DNA of 64,000 nucleotides from Streptomyces acidiscabies (GTDB lineage: Bacteria; Actinomycetota; Actinomycetes; Streptomycetales; Streptomycetaceae), in the NCBI RefSeq assembly GCF_020010905.1, contig NZ_JAGJBY010000002.1:310001-374000 (forward strand), given 5' to 3'. The position numbers were made by a program, and so were the translations under genes. This document shows positions 17,698 through 25,241 of the stretch, piece by piece (the first letter of the stretch is position 1; the number at the start of each line of letters is the position of its first letter). The notes under the pieces are model-generated. The model was not told the origin of the DNA. It did not search any database and saw only the letters and a list, made by a program, of their open reading frames with translations.

Positions 17698-17733
17698 CCA
17701 GAAGGGCGGGCGCCGAGGCACCCGCCCTTCTGG
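17698..17733. terminator. Bidirectional terminator, 13-bp perfect stem
   Basis: Arms 17698-17710 and 17721-17733 are exact reverse complements around a 10-nt loop. It sits between the convergent GlsB/YeaQ-like gene and yajQ. Confidence 0.85.
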
Positions 17734-17749
17734 CCCACCGGCCCACGGA

Positions 17750-18238
17750 CTACCGGTAGTTCACGAACTGGAGCGCGAAGTCGAAGTCCTGGCCCTTCAG
17801 CAGCGCGATGACGGTCTGGAGATCGTCACGGCTCTTGGAGCTGACGCGCAGTTCCTCACCCTGGACCTGGGCCTTGATGCCCTTGGGGCCCTCGTCGCGG
17901 ATGAGCTTGGCGACCTTCTTCGCGTTGTCCTGCGAGATGCCCTCCTTGACCTCGGCGAAGAGCTTGTACTCCTTGCCGGAGAGCTGCGGTTCGCCCGCCT
18001 CCAGCGCCTTCAGCGAGATCCCGCGCTTGATGAGCTTCGACTGGAAGACGTCGAGGACAGCCATGACCCGGTCCTCGGAGTTCGCCTCCATCAGGATCTT
18101 CTCGCCGGACCACGAGATCGAGGCACCCACGCCCTTGAAGTCGTAGCGCTGCGAGATCTCCTTGCCGGCCTGGTTGAGGGCGTTGTCGACCTCCTGCCGC
18201 TCGACCTTCGAGACGATGTCGAAACTGGAGTCGGCCAT
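17750..18238 (-). CDS. yajQ: YajQ-family nucleotide-binding protein
   Basis: 162-aa soluble protein that begins MADSSFDIVSKVERQEVDNALNQAGKEISQRYDFKGVGASI and ends QDFDFALQFVNYR, an end-to-end match to YajQ (tandem ferredoxin-like folds). Some family members bind cyclic di-GMP; whether this one does cannot be read from sequence. ATG start at 18238, with a terminator on its 3' side. It lies immediately upstream of, and divergent from, the tRNA-Tyr gene. Confidence 0.95.
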   Translation of the reverse strand: MADSSFDIVSKVERQEVDNALNQAGKEISQRYDFKGVGASISWSGEKILMEANSEDRVMAVLDVFQSKLIKRGISLKALEAGEPQLSGKEYKLFAEVKEGISQDNAKKVAKLIRDEGPKGIKAQVQGEELRVSSKSRDDLQTVIALLKGQDFDFALQFVNYR

Positions 18239-18464
18239 GTCCTGTGGCTCCTTGTATCAGGGGGCGTGTCGAGTGCGTGGCGGCGTCCTCGGGGGCCCGT
18301 GCCTGTCCCGGCACAGCCCCGGCCACGTCCGGACAAGCCTAGCCACCCGATCACCTCCGGGCGCAGCTCAATCGGGTGGCGGACCACCCCTCCCCATCGG
18401 GTATTGTTTACGTCGTTGCCAGGGAACACCGCCGAAAAGCGGCTGGACCAGGTGACAAACCCCC

Positions 18465-18546
18465 GGCGGTGTGCCCGAGCGGCCAAAGGGAGCAGACTGT
18501 AAATCTGCCGGCTCAGCCTTCCCAGGTTCGAATCCTGGCGCCGCCA
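18465..18546 (+). tRNA. tRNA-Tyr (GTA)
   Basis: 82-nt class II tRNA. The acceptor arms 18465-18471 and 18539-18545 pair fully (one G-T), and the anticodon stem GCAGA/TCTGC encloses CTGTAAA with anticodon GTA. The variable arm is long, and the T-arm is CCAGG-TTCGAAT-CCTGG. CCA is not encoded. The homologous tRNA-Tyr is the known integration site of the S. coelicolor element SLP1; here the gene is uninterrupted and no element follows. Confidence 0.97.
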
Positions 18547-18557
18547 CACGGGAACGC

Positions 18558-18598
18558 AAGGGCCCGTGATCCACTCAAGCAGTGGGTCACGGGCCCTT
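18558..18598 (+). terminator. 18-bp hairpin downstream of tRNA-Tyr
   Basis: Arms 18558-18575 and 18581-18598 pair with one wobble around a 5-nt loop (caagc), 12 bases after the tRNA. Confidence 0.85.
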
Positions 18599-18662
18599 CG
18601 TCATGTGCGCCGCCGCGACGGGCTCATGAAGAAGATCACACCCTCTGAGGCACACTGACCTC

Positions 18663-18875
18663 ATGTCCAGCCGCCGCAGAACCTGCCCCGAGTGCCGCCG
18701 CGAGATCGCCGTCGTCGCCGGACGGTTCGCCCGGCACGACCCGCCCGGCGCCCGCGCGGCCGGCGAGCTGACGTCCTGCCCCGGCTCCCGCAGCCAAGCC
18801 CAACTCGGCGCCGCCCAGCCGTCGCTGGACGGCTTCACGGTCCCCGAGTTCCCGGGCCAGATGCCCCTCTTCTGA
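18663..18875 (+). CDS. Small protein with N-terminal Cys pair, unknown function
   Basis: 70 aa: an Arg-rich start with CPECRREIAVV (first Cys pair) and a later lone Cys (LTSCPGSRSQ). The C terminus (SLDGFTVPEFPGQMPLF) looks like a conserved hydrophobic tail. A partial zinc-ribbon knuckle is possible, but only three Cys are present. Proteins with this layout are common as lone genes in Streptomyces, which is why I keep it. No operon partner. Confidence 0.65.
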   Translation: MSSRRRTCPECRREIAVVAGRFARHDPPGARAAGELTSCPGSRSQAQLGAAQPSLDGFTVPEFPGQMPLF

Positions 18876-18944
18876 CCCGCGCACCACGCCGTACGAGCAC
18901 CCACCACCGCACACCCTCAGCCGTACAACGCCCCTGAGGACCCG

Positions 18945-19601
18945 TCAGTTCCCCGCCACCGACTTCACCGCCACGGACACCGGCGCGGAACCCCCCACCA
19001 GCTCCAGCGTCAGCCCCGCCGTAGCCGGTGTCTCCAGCAGCTCCGCGAGTACGGCGGCCACATCGTCGCGCGGGATCATGCCGCGCCCCGTACGCGCCTC
19101 CAGGCGCACCAGCCCGGTCCCGGCGTCGTCGGTGAGACCCCCGGGCCGCAGGACGGTCCAGTCGAGGGCGCCCAGGCTCTGGACGTACGCGTCGGCGGCC
19201 CCCTTCGCGCGCAGGTAGGCGTCGAAGATCTCGTCCCCGGCATGCCCGGCGTCCGCGCCCATCGAGGACACGACGAGGAACCGGCGCACGCCCGCGCGTA
19301 CGGCCGCGTCGGCGAAGAGAACCGCCGCCCCCTTGTCGACGGTGTCCTTGCGCGCGACCCCGCTGCCCGGCCCCGCACCCGCCGCGAACACGGCCGCGTC
19401 GGCGCCCCGGAGAACCCCGGCGACCTCCTCGGCGGACGCCGACTCCAGGTCCAGGACGACCGGTTCGGCATCGGCCGCGCGTAGATCGTCCCCCTGCTCG
19501 GCCTTGCGGATGATCCCCACGACCTCGTCCCCGCGCGCGGCGAGCAACCGCTCCAGCCGCAACGCGATCTGACCATGACCTCCGGCGATGACAATGCGCA
19601 T
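18945..19601 (-). CDS. NAD(P)-binding atypical short-chain dehydrogenase-like protein
   Basis: 218-aa Rossmann-fold protein from the ATG at 19601. The N terminus MRIVIAGGHGQIALRLERLLAARG is a nucleotide-binding loop of the NmrA/SDR_a5 type. An active-site-like FLVVSSMGAD segment follows, then WTVLRPGGLTDD, as in NAD(P)H-binding family proteins. No complete YxxxK catalytic pair is obvious, so it may be a sensor or isomerase-like protein rather than a dehydrogenase. A single gene, convergent with the Cys-pair protein. Confidence 0.88.
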   Translation of the reverse strand: MRIVIAGGHGQIALRLERLLAARGDEVVGIIRKAEQGDDLRAADAEPVVLDLESASAEEVAGVLRGADAAVFAAGAGPGSGVARKDTVDKGAAVLFADAAVRAGVRRFLVVSSMGADAGHAGDEIFDAYLRAKGAADAYVQSLGALDWTVLRPGGLTDDAGTGLVRLEARTGRGMIPRDDVAAVLAELLETPATAGLTLELVGGSAPVSVAVKSVAGN

Positions 19602-19721
19602 GCTGTCGACCGTACGCCCGGGAAGCCCCGTCCGCCGCACGACTCCCCTTAAGTGTGACGGTCGGTAAATATGCTCACGAGCCACCACGCCACACAGCCC
19701 CCTCGGCGCCCCCACCGCCCC

Positions 19722-20963
19722 CTACGACACCTCCCCCCGCCCCTGCCGAGGCAACCCCAACTCCGCGGCCACAGCCGAATTGCAGTACTCCCGCACCGCA
19801 CTCGTCCGAGCCACCACCCGCCCCCGATGAATCACGATCCGGCTGTAGGCGAGCGACAGCGCCCCCGCGAGCCGCTCCCCCCGAACCGCCAGCAACTCGG
19901 CCGGAAACCCCGCCTCCACCCGCACCTCGGGCAACCCGAGCACCGCACGCGCGGACGCGCTGACGGCGTCGTACGCGTCCTCGGGCCGCAACCCCTCGCG
20001 CGAGGCCAGCAGATACGCGGCCTCCAGCGGATCACCGCGCCCCACGGGGTTGGAGACATCCCGCAGCGCCCCGCTCCCGGCGGCGACCCGCACCCCCGCC
20101 GCCCGCAGGAGCCGCACGGGAGCCGTCCCGCGGCCCTCCACGGCCCCGCAGGAGCCCTGGGGGAGGCAGACGACGGTGACGCCCGCGGCGGCGAGCTGGT
20201 CGGCCGTACGGGAGGCGTGCTCGGCGGGCAGCGCCCCGCAGGGGCCGAGCGTGACGCCGGGCCGCAGGCCCCCGCACTGCGCGGCGATGCGCGCGAGGCG
20301 CCCGGGGTCGGCGGCGTCGGTGTGCAGGTCGACCGGGCAGCCGTGCTCGGCGGCGACCTCCAGGACGGCCTGGACGTACCCCGTCGGATCGGGGTCGAGG
20401 TCGGGGCAGCCGCCCACCACGGAGGCGCCCATCTTCAGCGCGTCCCGCAGCATCGCGAGTCCGTCCGCGCCGGCCACCCCGGTCAGCAGCCGGGGCACCG
20501 CCACGGTCGTCAGCTCCGCGAGCCCGCGCAGCGAACGCCGCGCCTGGAGGACGGCGCCGAGCGCGCCGAGCCCCTGGACGTCGCCCACGCGCACGTGCGC
20601 GCGCAGGGCGGTCGCGCCGTGGCCGAGCTGGAGGAGGGCCGCCTCGGTGGCGCGCCGCTGGACGTCCTCGGGGGCGTACGACACCGGCCCGTCCGTGTCG
20701 GCGGACAGCGCGGTGTCCGCGTGCGCGTGCGGTTCGGCGGGGGCGGGGAGCAGGAGGTAGCCGGAGAGATCGACGCGGCCCCCGCGCGCGGGAGGGCCGG
20801 TCAGGCTGCCCGCCGTACCGACGGCCTCGATCCGCCCGCCGCCCAGCCGTACGTCCACGGTCCTGCCGTCGGTGAGCCGGGCGCCGCACAGCAGGAGGGC
20901 CGACGGGTCCTGCTGAGGGCCGGAGGGCGACGACGGGGACGGCTGCGGCTGACTGTCGGGCAT
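19722..20963 (-). CDS. Amidohydrolase-family protein (cytosine deaminase-like)
   Basis: 413-aa metal-dependent hydrolase of the amidohydrolase superfamily. HAHAD (79-83) is the first metal motif, DLHTDA (about 215) the second His, and late in the protein AAGSGALRDVSNPVGRGDPLEAAYLLA matches the cytosine/creatinine-deaminase-like end of the barrel, although the first Asp of the usual G-S-D motif is Ala here. The composite beta-sandwich is visible at both ends (LLLCGARLTDGRTVDVRLGGGRIEAV; IVIHRGRVVARTSA). Substrate unknown. The N terminus (about 20 residues) is Pro/Ser-rich. Confidence 0.88.
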   Translation of the reverse strand: MPDSQPQPSPSSPSGPQQDPSALLLCGARLTDGRTVDVRLGGGRIEAVGTAGSLTGPPARGGRVDLSGYLLLPAPAEPHAHADTALSADTDGPVSYAPEDVQRRATEAALLQLGHGATALRAHVRVGDVQGLGALGAVLQARRSLRGLAELTTVAVPRLLTGVAGADGLAMLRDALKMGASVVGGCPDLDPDPTGYVQAVLEVAAEHGCPVDLHTDAADPGRLARIAAQCGGLRPGVTLGPCGALPAEHASRTADQLAAAGVTVVCLPQGSCGAVEGRGTAPVRLLRAAGVRVAAGSGALRDVSNPVGRGDPLEAAYLLASREGLRPEDAYDAVSASARAVLGLPEVRVEAGFPAELLAVRGERLAGALSLAYSRIVIHRGRVVARTSAVREYCNSAVAAELGLPRQGRGEVS

Positions 20964-21148
20964 CGCGCTCCCGGGGCTCCAGGGTGGCAGAGGAAGATCA
21001 CACAGAGTGAGTCGAGCCTAGGGCGGTCGTCCGGCGCTGTCAGGGAGGGACGAAATAGTCGTACCGGTGTGGTCCGCCGTGCGGGGGAGGCCCCGGAGAC
21101 CCTTGCGGCAGGCCGGAAACCGGGGCCGCACAGGGCCCGACAACGGAT

Positions 21149-21178
21149 TTGGGTGTACGCCCGAGGAGCGTGTAATGT
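21149..21178 (+). promoter_or_regulatory. Promoter of the tRNA-Thr/tRNA-Met/rpmG unit
   Basis: TTGGGT (21149-21154), an 18-base spacer and TAATGT (21173-21178) end about 12 bases before the first base of tRNA-Thr, as expected for a stable-RNA promoter. Confidence 0.6.
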
Positions 21179-21189
21179 CTTCCTCGCTC

Positions 21190-21262
21190 GCCCCAATAGC
21201 TCAGTCGGTAGAGCGTCTCCATGGTAAGGAGAAGGTCTACGGTTCGATTCCGTATTGGGGCT
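21190..21262 (+). tRNA. tRNA-Thr (GGT)
   Basis: 73 nt. Acceptor arms GCCCCAA (21190-21196) and TTGGGGC (21255-21261), discriminator T. The anticodon stem TCTCC/GGAGA encloses ATGGTAA (anticodon GGT). The T-arm contains GTTCGATTC. Confidence 0.96.
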
Positions 21263-21308
21263 CTGGTGAGAGAGGTTCCCGCCGCGAGGCGGGAACGGAT
21301 CTCATCAC

Positions 21309-21381
21309 AGCGGTGTAGCTCAGTCGGTAGAGCAAGCGGCTCATAATCGCTGTGTCACCGGTTCAAGTCCGGTCACCGCTA
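21309..21381 (+). tRNA. tRNA-Met (CAT), elongator type
   Basis: 73 nt. Acceptor AGCGGTG (21309-21315) pairs with CACCGCT (21374-21380), discriminator A; the anticodon loop is CTCATAA. The fully paired first acceptor base pair argues for elongator rather than initiator tRNA. Confidence 0.94.
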
Positions 21382-21471
21382 CGAGTAGTAGCCGATTGTG
21401 GGGTCGGTCCTCCAGTCGGCTACTCTTTCATGCGTTAATCATTTCTACCCGTTTCGTCAAGGAGCACTCAC

Positions 21472-21636
21472 GTGGCTGCCACCGACGTCCGCCCGAAGAT
21501 CACGCTGGCCTGCGTGGAGTGCAAGGAGCGGAACTACATCACCAAGAAGAACCGGCGCAACAACCCGGACCGACTGGAGATGAAGAAGCACTGCCCGCGT
21601 TGCAACGCGCACACCGCGCACCGCGAAACGCGATAA
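21472..21636 (+). CDS. rpmG: Ribosomal protein L33 (zinc-ribbon, C+ form)
   Basis: 54-aa large-subunit protein. GTG start at 21472 with AAGGAG nine bases upstream. Two Cys pairs (CVEC at 14-17 and CPRC near 41-44) form the zinc site, so this is the zinc-containing C+ form and not the Cys-less paralogue made under zinc limitation in actinomycetes. It follows tRNA-Thr and tRNA-Met and precedes the dehydratase pair; the same neighbour order is known from Mycobacterium (rpmG2-hadA-hadB). Confidence 0.96.
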   Translation: MAATDVRPKITLACVECKERNYITKKNRRNNPDRLEMKKHCPRCNAHTAHRETR

Positions 21637-21647
21637 ATCAGGCTCGT

Positions 21648-21687
21648 ACGTGAGGCCGTCCCCGAGAGATCGGGGGCGGCCTCACGT
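21648..21687 (+). terminator. 17-bp hairpin after rpmG
   Basis: Arms 21648-21664 and 21671-21687 pair with a single wobble around the loop agagat. Confidence 0.85.
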
Positions 21688-21738
21688 CGTTGAACAGGTA
21701 GTACCGGTCAGTAGAGCAACCAGAGAGGTGCCGGGCCC

Positions 21739-22194
21739 ATGGCGCTCGACCAGTCCTTCGTGGGGCGGAGCTACCCGCCCACCGAGCCCTACGAGGTGGG
21801 CCGGGAGAAGATCCGCGAGTTCGCGGTGGCGATCGGTGACGACCACCCCGCGTACACGGACCCCGAGGCCGCGAAGGCGCTCGGTCACCCGGACGTGATC
21901 GCCCCGCCGACGTTCGTGTTCTCCATCACCTTCAAGGCCGCCGGACAGGTCATCGAGGACCCCCAGCTGGGCCTCGACTACAGCCGCGTCGTGCACGGCG
22001 ACCAGAAGTTCACGTACGTCCGCCCCGTGCGCGCGGGCGACCGGCTGAGCGTCACCAGCACCATCGAGGCCGTCAAGTCGATGGCCGGCAATGACATCGT
22101 GGACATCCGCGGCGAGGTCCACGACGAGGCCGGCGAGCACGTCGTGACCGCCTGGACCAAGCTCGTGGCCCGCGCGGCCACCGAGGAGGCGTGA
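21739..22194 (+). CDS. FAS1-like/MaoC-type dehydratase subunit (HadA-like)
   Basis: 151-aa single hot-dog-fold protein. The start region (MALDQSFVGRSYPPTEPYEVGREKIREFAVAIGDDHPAYTDPEAAKALGHPDVIAPPTFVFSI) matches the N-terminal MaoC-like family that includes mycobacterial HadA, the non-catalytic/substrate-binding partner of (3R)-hydroxyacyl-ACP dehydratase. ATG at 21739 with GAGAGGT upstream. The next gene starts eight bases after its stop, and the two should form the heterodimer. Its substrate in this host (fatty-acid elongation or other) is unknown. Confidence 0.9.
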   Translation: MALDQSFVGRSYPPTEPYEVGREKIREFAVAIGDDHPAYTDPEAAKALGHPDVIAPPTFVFSITFKAAGQVIEDPQLGLDYSRVVHGDQKFTYVRPVRAGDRLSVTSTIEAVKSMAGNDIVDIRGEVHDEAGEHVVTAWTKLVARAATEEA

Positions 22195-22202
22195 GGAATC
22201 CC

Positions 22203-22631
22203 ATGACGGCGAAGATTTCTTACGACGAGGTCGAGGTCGGCACCGAACTGCCCGCCCGCACTTTCCCCGTGACCCGCGCCACGCTCGTGCGTTACGCGGG
22301 CGCCTCCGGCGACTTCAACCCGATCCACTGGAACGAGCGGTTCGCCAAGGAGGTGGGCCTCCCGGACGTCATCGCGCACGGCATGTTCACCATGGCCGAG
22401 GCGGTCCGCGTCGTCACCGACTGGACCGGTGACCCCGGCGCGGTCGTCGACTACGGCGTCCGCTTCACCAGGCCCGTCGTCGTCCCCAACGACGACGAGG
22501 GCGCCCTCATCGAGGTCACCGCCAAGGTCGCCGCCAAGCTCGACGACAACACGGTCCGCGTCGACCTCACCGTCACCAGCGCCGGCCAGAAGGTCCTCGG
22601 CATGTCCCGGGCGGTCGTCCGCCTGGCCTGA
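22203..22631 (+). CDS. MaoC-type (3R)-hydroxyacyl dehydratase subunit (HadB-like)
   Basis: 142-aa hot-dog protein from the ATG at 22203 (GAGGA seven bases upstream). The hydratase-2 motif is intact: ASGDFNPIHWNERFAKEVGLPDVIAHGMFTMA contains the catalytic Asp and His. This fits the HadB-type catalytic subunit acting with the preceding gene. A terminator at 22669-22703 ends the pair. A third subunit (HadC-like) is not present next to it, unlike in mycobacteria. Confidence 0.92.
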   Translation: MTAKISYDEVEVGTELPARTFPVTRATLVRYAGASGDFNPIHWNERFAKEVGLPDVIAHGMFTMAEAVRVVTDWTGDPGAVVDYGVRFTRPVVVPNDDEGALIEVTAKVAAKLDDNTVRVDLTVTSAGQKVLGMSRAVVRLA

Positions 22632-22668
22632 GGTTTTCCGTGCGACAGGCGCGCACGCGTACGGCGAT

Positions 22669-22703
22669 GTAAGGGGCGTTCTCCAGGGCGAGGCGCCCCT
22701 TAC
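22669..22703 (+). terminator. Hairpin between the dehydratase pair and murB
   Basis: A 10-bp perfect stem (22669-22678 with 22694-22703) around a 15-nt loop. Confidence 0.7.
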
Positions 22704-22743
22704 ACGTGCCCGGCGGGGGACCGGCGTTGTCAGTGCCGTCTCG

Positions 22744-22749
22744 TAGGCT
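22744..22749 (+). promoter_or_regulatory. Possible -10 element giving a leaderless murB transcript
   Basis: TAGGCT ends eight bases before the murB GTG (22757), so initiation about seven bases downstream would fall at or next to the start codon. No good -35 is visible at the usual spacing, so this is tentative. Confidence 0.35.
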
Positions 22750-22756
22750 TGGCCGC

Positions 22757-23812
22757 GTGCTCGAACTTCACGACGCTCCGCTCGCCCCGCTGACCACGTT
22801 CCGGCTCGGCGGCCCCGCCTCCCGCCTGGTGACCGCCACCACCGACGCCGAGGTGATCGAGGCCGTGCGCGAGGCCGACGCGGCAGGAACCCCCCTGCTG
22901 ATCGTCGGCGGCGGCTCCAACCTCGTCGTCGGGGACAAGGGCTTCGACGGCACGGCCCTGCGCATCGCCACGCGCGGGAGCGAGCTGAGCGGTACGACGC
23001 TGGAGCTGGCCGCGGGCGAGGTGTGGACCGACGCCGTCGCGCGCGCGGTGGACGCCGGGCTCGCCGGGATCGAGTGCCTCGCCGGGATCCCCGGGTCGGC
23101 GGGCGCGACGCCGATCCAGAACGTCGGGGCGTACGGCCAGGAGGTCTCCTCGACGATCACCGAGGTCGTCGCCTACGACCGGCGCGCGGGCGAGACGGTC
23201 ACGCTGTCCGCCGCCGAGTGCGCCTTCTCGTACCGCCACAGCCGTTTCAAGGCGGACCCCGAGCGGTACGTCGTCCTGCGCGTGCGGTTCGCTCTGGAGG
23301 ACGCGGGCGGGCTGTCGGCGCCCCTGAAGTACGCCGAGACCGCGCGGGCGCTCGGCGTCGAGGCGGGGGAGCGGGTCGCGCTCGGCGCCGCGCGCGAGAC
23401 GGTGCTCAAGCTGCGCGCGGGCAAGGGGATGGTGCTGGACCCCGAGGACCACGACACCTGGTCCGCCGGGTCCTTCTTCACCAACCCGATCCTCGCGGAC
23501 GCCGAGTTCGCGGCGTTCCGCGCGCGCGTGGGGGAGCGGCTCGGCGAGGGCACCGAACCGCCCGCCTACCCGGCGGGGGAGGGGCACACGAAGACGTCCG
23601 CCGCGTGGCTCATCGACCGCGCCGGCTTCACGAAGGGGTACGGCCCCGGCCCCGCGCGCCTGTCCACGAAGCACACCCTCGCCCTCACGAACCGGGGCAC
23701 CGCCACCACGGAGGACCTCCTCGCGCTGGCCCGCGAGATCGTCGCCGGGGTGGAGACGGCGTTCGGGGTGACGCTGGTGAACGAGCCGGTGATGGTGGGC
23801 GTCAGCCTCTGA
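22757..23812 (+). CDS. murB: UDP-N-acetylenolpyruvoylglucosamine reductase
   Basis: Cytoplasmic FAD enzyme that reduces UDP-GlcNAc-enolpyruvate to UDP-MurNAc in peptidoglycan synthesis. 351 aa from the GTG at 22757. FAD-binding segments LLIVGGGSNLVVGDKGFDG and GIPGSAGATPIQNVGAYGQEV are followed by CAFSYRHSRFK. The catalytic region KGMVLDPEDHDTWSAGSFFTNP contains the conserved Ser, with the type-I end KTSAAWLIDRAGFTKG. No ribosome-binding site is visible, consistent with leaderless translation. Convergent with the next gene, 13 bases apart. Confidence 0.95.
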   Translation: MLELHDAPLAPLTTFRLGGPASRLVTATTDAEVIEAVREADAAGTPLLIVGGGSNLVVGDKGFDGTALRIATRGSELSGTTLELAAGEVWTDAVARAVDAGLAGIECLAGIPGSAGATPIQNVGAYGQEVSSTITEVVAYDRRAGETVTLSAAECAFSYRHSRFKADPERYVVLRVRFALEDAGGLSAPLKYAETARALGVEAGERVALGAARETVLKLRAGKGMVLDPEDHDTWSAGSFFTNPILADAEFAAFRARVGERLGEGTEPPAYPAGEGHTKTSAAWLIDRAGFTKGYGPGPARLSTKHTLALTNRGTATTEDLLALAREIVAGVETAFGVTLVNEPVMVGVSL

Positions 23813-23825
23813 AAGGGGCACGCCC

Positions 23826-24458
23826 TCAGTACGCCACCCCCACCCCCTGCTTCACCGTCCCCGCCTCCCCGATCATCCCCAGCATCGCGTGCGCCACATC
23901 CGCCCGCCCGATGAACCTCCCCGCGCGCGGGAAGCCGCCGATCACCTTGCGGTAGACGCCCGTGAGGGGCTTGTCCTGGAGGCGGGGCGGGCGGACGAAC
24001 GTCCAGTCCGTCGTGGAGCGGGCGACGTCCGCCTCCATCTCGCGCAGGTCGTCGTAGACGGGGCGCAGGATCGCGGAGACGGCACGGATCATCGCCCGGT
24101 CGAGGAGGCCGTCGTCCGCCGGGGCGGGGCCCACGGGGGCGGCGCTGACCAGCAGGAACCGGCGTACGTCCGTCGACTCCAGGGCCTTCAGAGCCGTACG
24201 GGTCAGGCGGGTGGCGACGCCGGCGTCCGACCGGCCGCGGGGGCCGAGGCCGGAGAGGACGGCGTCGCGGCCGGTCAGCGCGGGGAGCAGGGCCTCCGGG
24301 TCGGTGAGGTCGGCGCGGACGACCTCCAGGTGTGTGCCGGTGACGGTGAGGCGGGCCGGGTCGCGGACGACCGCGGTGACCTCGTGGCCGGAGTCGAGGG
24401 CCTGGCGGACGATCTCGCGGCCGATGCCGCCGGTCGCGCCCAGGACGGTGAGTTTCAT
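23826..24458 (-). CDS. NmrA/SDR-type NAD(P)-binding protein under TetR control
   Basis: 210-aa Rossmann protein from the ATG at 24458 (GGGGG seven bases upstream). MKLTVLGATGGIGREIVRQALDSGHEVTAVVRDP is the NAD(P)-binding motif; RRFLLVSAAPVG and WTFVRPPRLQDKPLTG match atypical SDRs. It is transcribed divergently from a TetR regulator, with two dyad sites in the 103-bp gap, so it is the likely target gene. A redox or detoxification role is plausible but not shown. Confidence 0.9.
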   Translation of the reverse strand: MKLTVLGATGGIGREIVRQALDSGHEVTAVVRDPARLTVTGTHLEVVRADLTDPEALLPALTGRDAVLSGLGPRGRSDAGVATRLTRTALKALESTDVRRFLLVSAAPVGPAPADDGLLDRAMIRAVSAILRPVYDDLREMEADVARSTTDWTFVRPPRLQDKPLTGVYRKVIGGFPRAGRFIGRADVAHAMLGMIGEAGTVKQGVGVAY

Positions 24459-24480
24459 GGTGGACCCCCAGTGGGAATGA

Positions 24481-24502
24481 GGTGAGTGAGTGCTCACTCA
24501 CC
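24481..24502. promoter_or_regulatory. TetR-type operator 1
   Basis: Two perfect 10-base half-sites (GGTGAGTGAG and its complement) flank a 2-bp centre. It is just upstream of the NmrA-like gene in the divergent promoter region. Confidence 0.75.
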
Positions 24503-24515
24503 CTGTCTTCTCCTA

Positions 24516-24539
24516 GAGTGGGTAAGTAATCACTCACCC
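24516..24539. promoter_or_regulatory. TetR-type operator 2 (imperfect)
   Basis: A dyad with GAGTG/CACTC outer half-sites and TA/TA inner bases shares the ACTCACC element with operator 1. It is 13 bp from operator 1 and about 22 bp before the tetR start. Confidence 0.6.
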
Positions 24540-24561
24540 GTCAAGTGCCGACACCGAACGG

Positions 24562-25230
24562 ATGTCCCCCATGGAACCCAGGCCCACCCGAGCGCGCATC
24601 CTCGACGCCGCCCACGACCTGATGCGTACGGTCGGGCTCGCCCGGGCCACCACCAAGGAGATCGCGAGAGCGGCCGGCTGCTCCGAGGCGGCCCTCTACA
24701 AGCACTTCGACAGCAAGGAGGACCTCTTCGTCCAGGTCCTCACGGAACGCCTCCCGCAGCTGACGCCCCTCCTCGGCAGCCTCGCCGCGGAGCCCGGCCG
24801 GGGCACGCTGGAGGAGAACCTCACCGAGATCGCCCACCAGGCGTCCCTCTTCTACGACGAGAGCTTCCCGATCGCCGCGTCCCTCTACGCGGAGCCCAGC
24901 CTCAAGCAGCGGCACGACCGGGCGATGCGCGAGAGGGGCAGAGGCCCGCACGTCCCCATCGGCCTCCTCGACGCGTACCTCCGCGCGGAGCAGACCCTCG
25001 GCCGCGTCCACCCGGACACCGACACCTTCGCCGCGGCGTCCCTCCTCCTCGGCGCCTGCGCACAGCGCGCGTTCGCGTACGAGGCGGCGGACACGCGCCC
25101 CGACACGGCGACGTTCGCGTCCCGCCTCGCCCGCACGCTCCTCGCGGGCATCACGGGACCCGCAGGAGAGGCCGGGCCCGACGGGGCAACGAGGTTGGCG
25201 GAAACGGCCGGAGCCGCCGAGGCACCCTAG
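24562..25230 (+). CDS. TetR/AcrR-family transcriptional regulator
   Basis: 222-aa repressor-type regulator. N-terminal HTH: RARILDAAHDLMRTVGLARATTKEIARAAGCSEAALYKHFDSKEDLFVQVL. The C-terminal two thirds is a ligand-binding/dimerisation region, with no recognisable ligand. Starts at 24562 (MSPMEP) and 24571 (MEPRPT) are both possible. It probably represses itself and the divergent NmrA-like gene through the two operators between them. The last 25 residues are Ala/Gly-rich. Confidence 0.92.
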   Translation: MSPMEPRPTRARILDAAHDLMRTVGLARATTKEIARAAGCSEAALYKHFDSKEDLFVQVLTERLPQLTPLLGSLAAEPGRGTLEENLTEIAHQASLFYDESFPIAASLYAEPSLKQRHDRAMRERGRGPHVPIGLLDAYLRAEQTLGRVHPDTDTFAAASLLLGACAQRAFAYEAADTRPDTATFASRLARTLLAGITGPAGEAGPDGATRLAETAGAAEAP

Positions 25231-25241
25231 GGAGACCGCCC

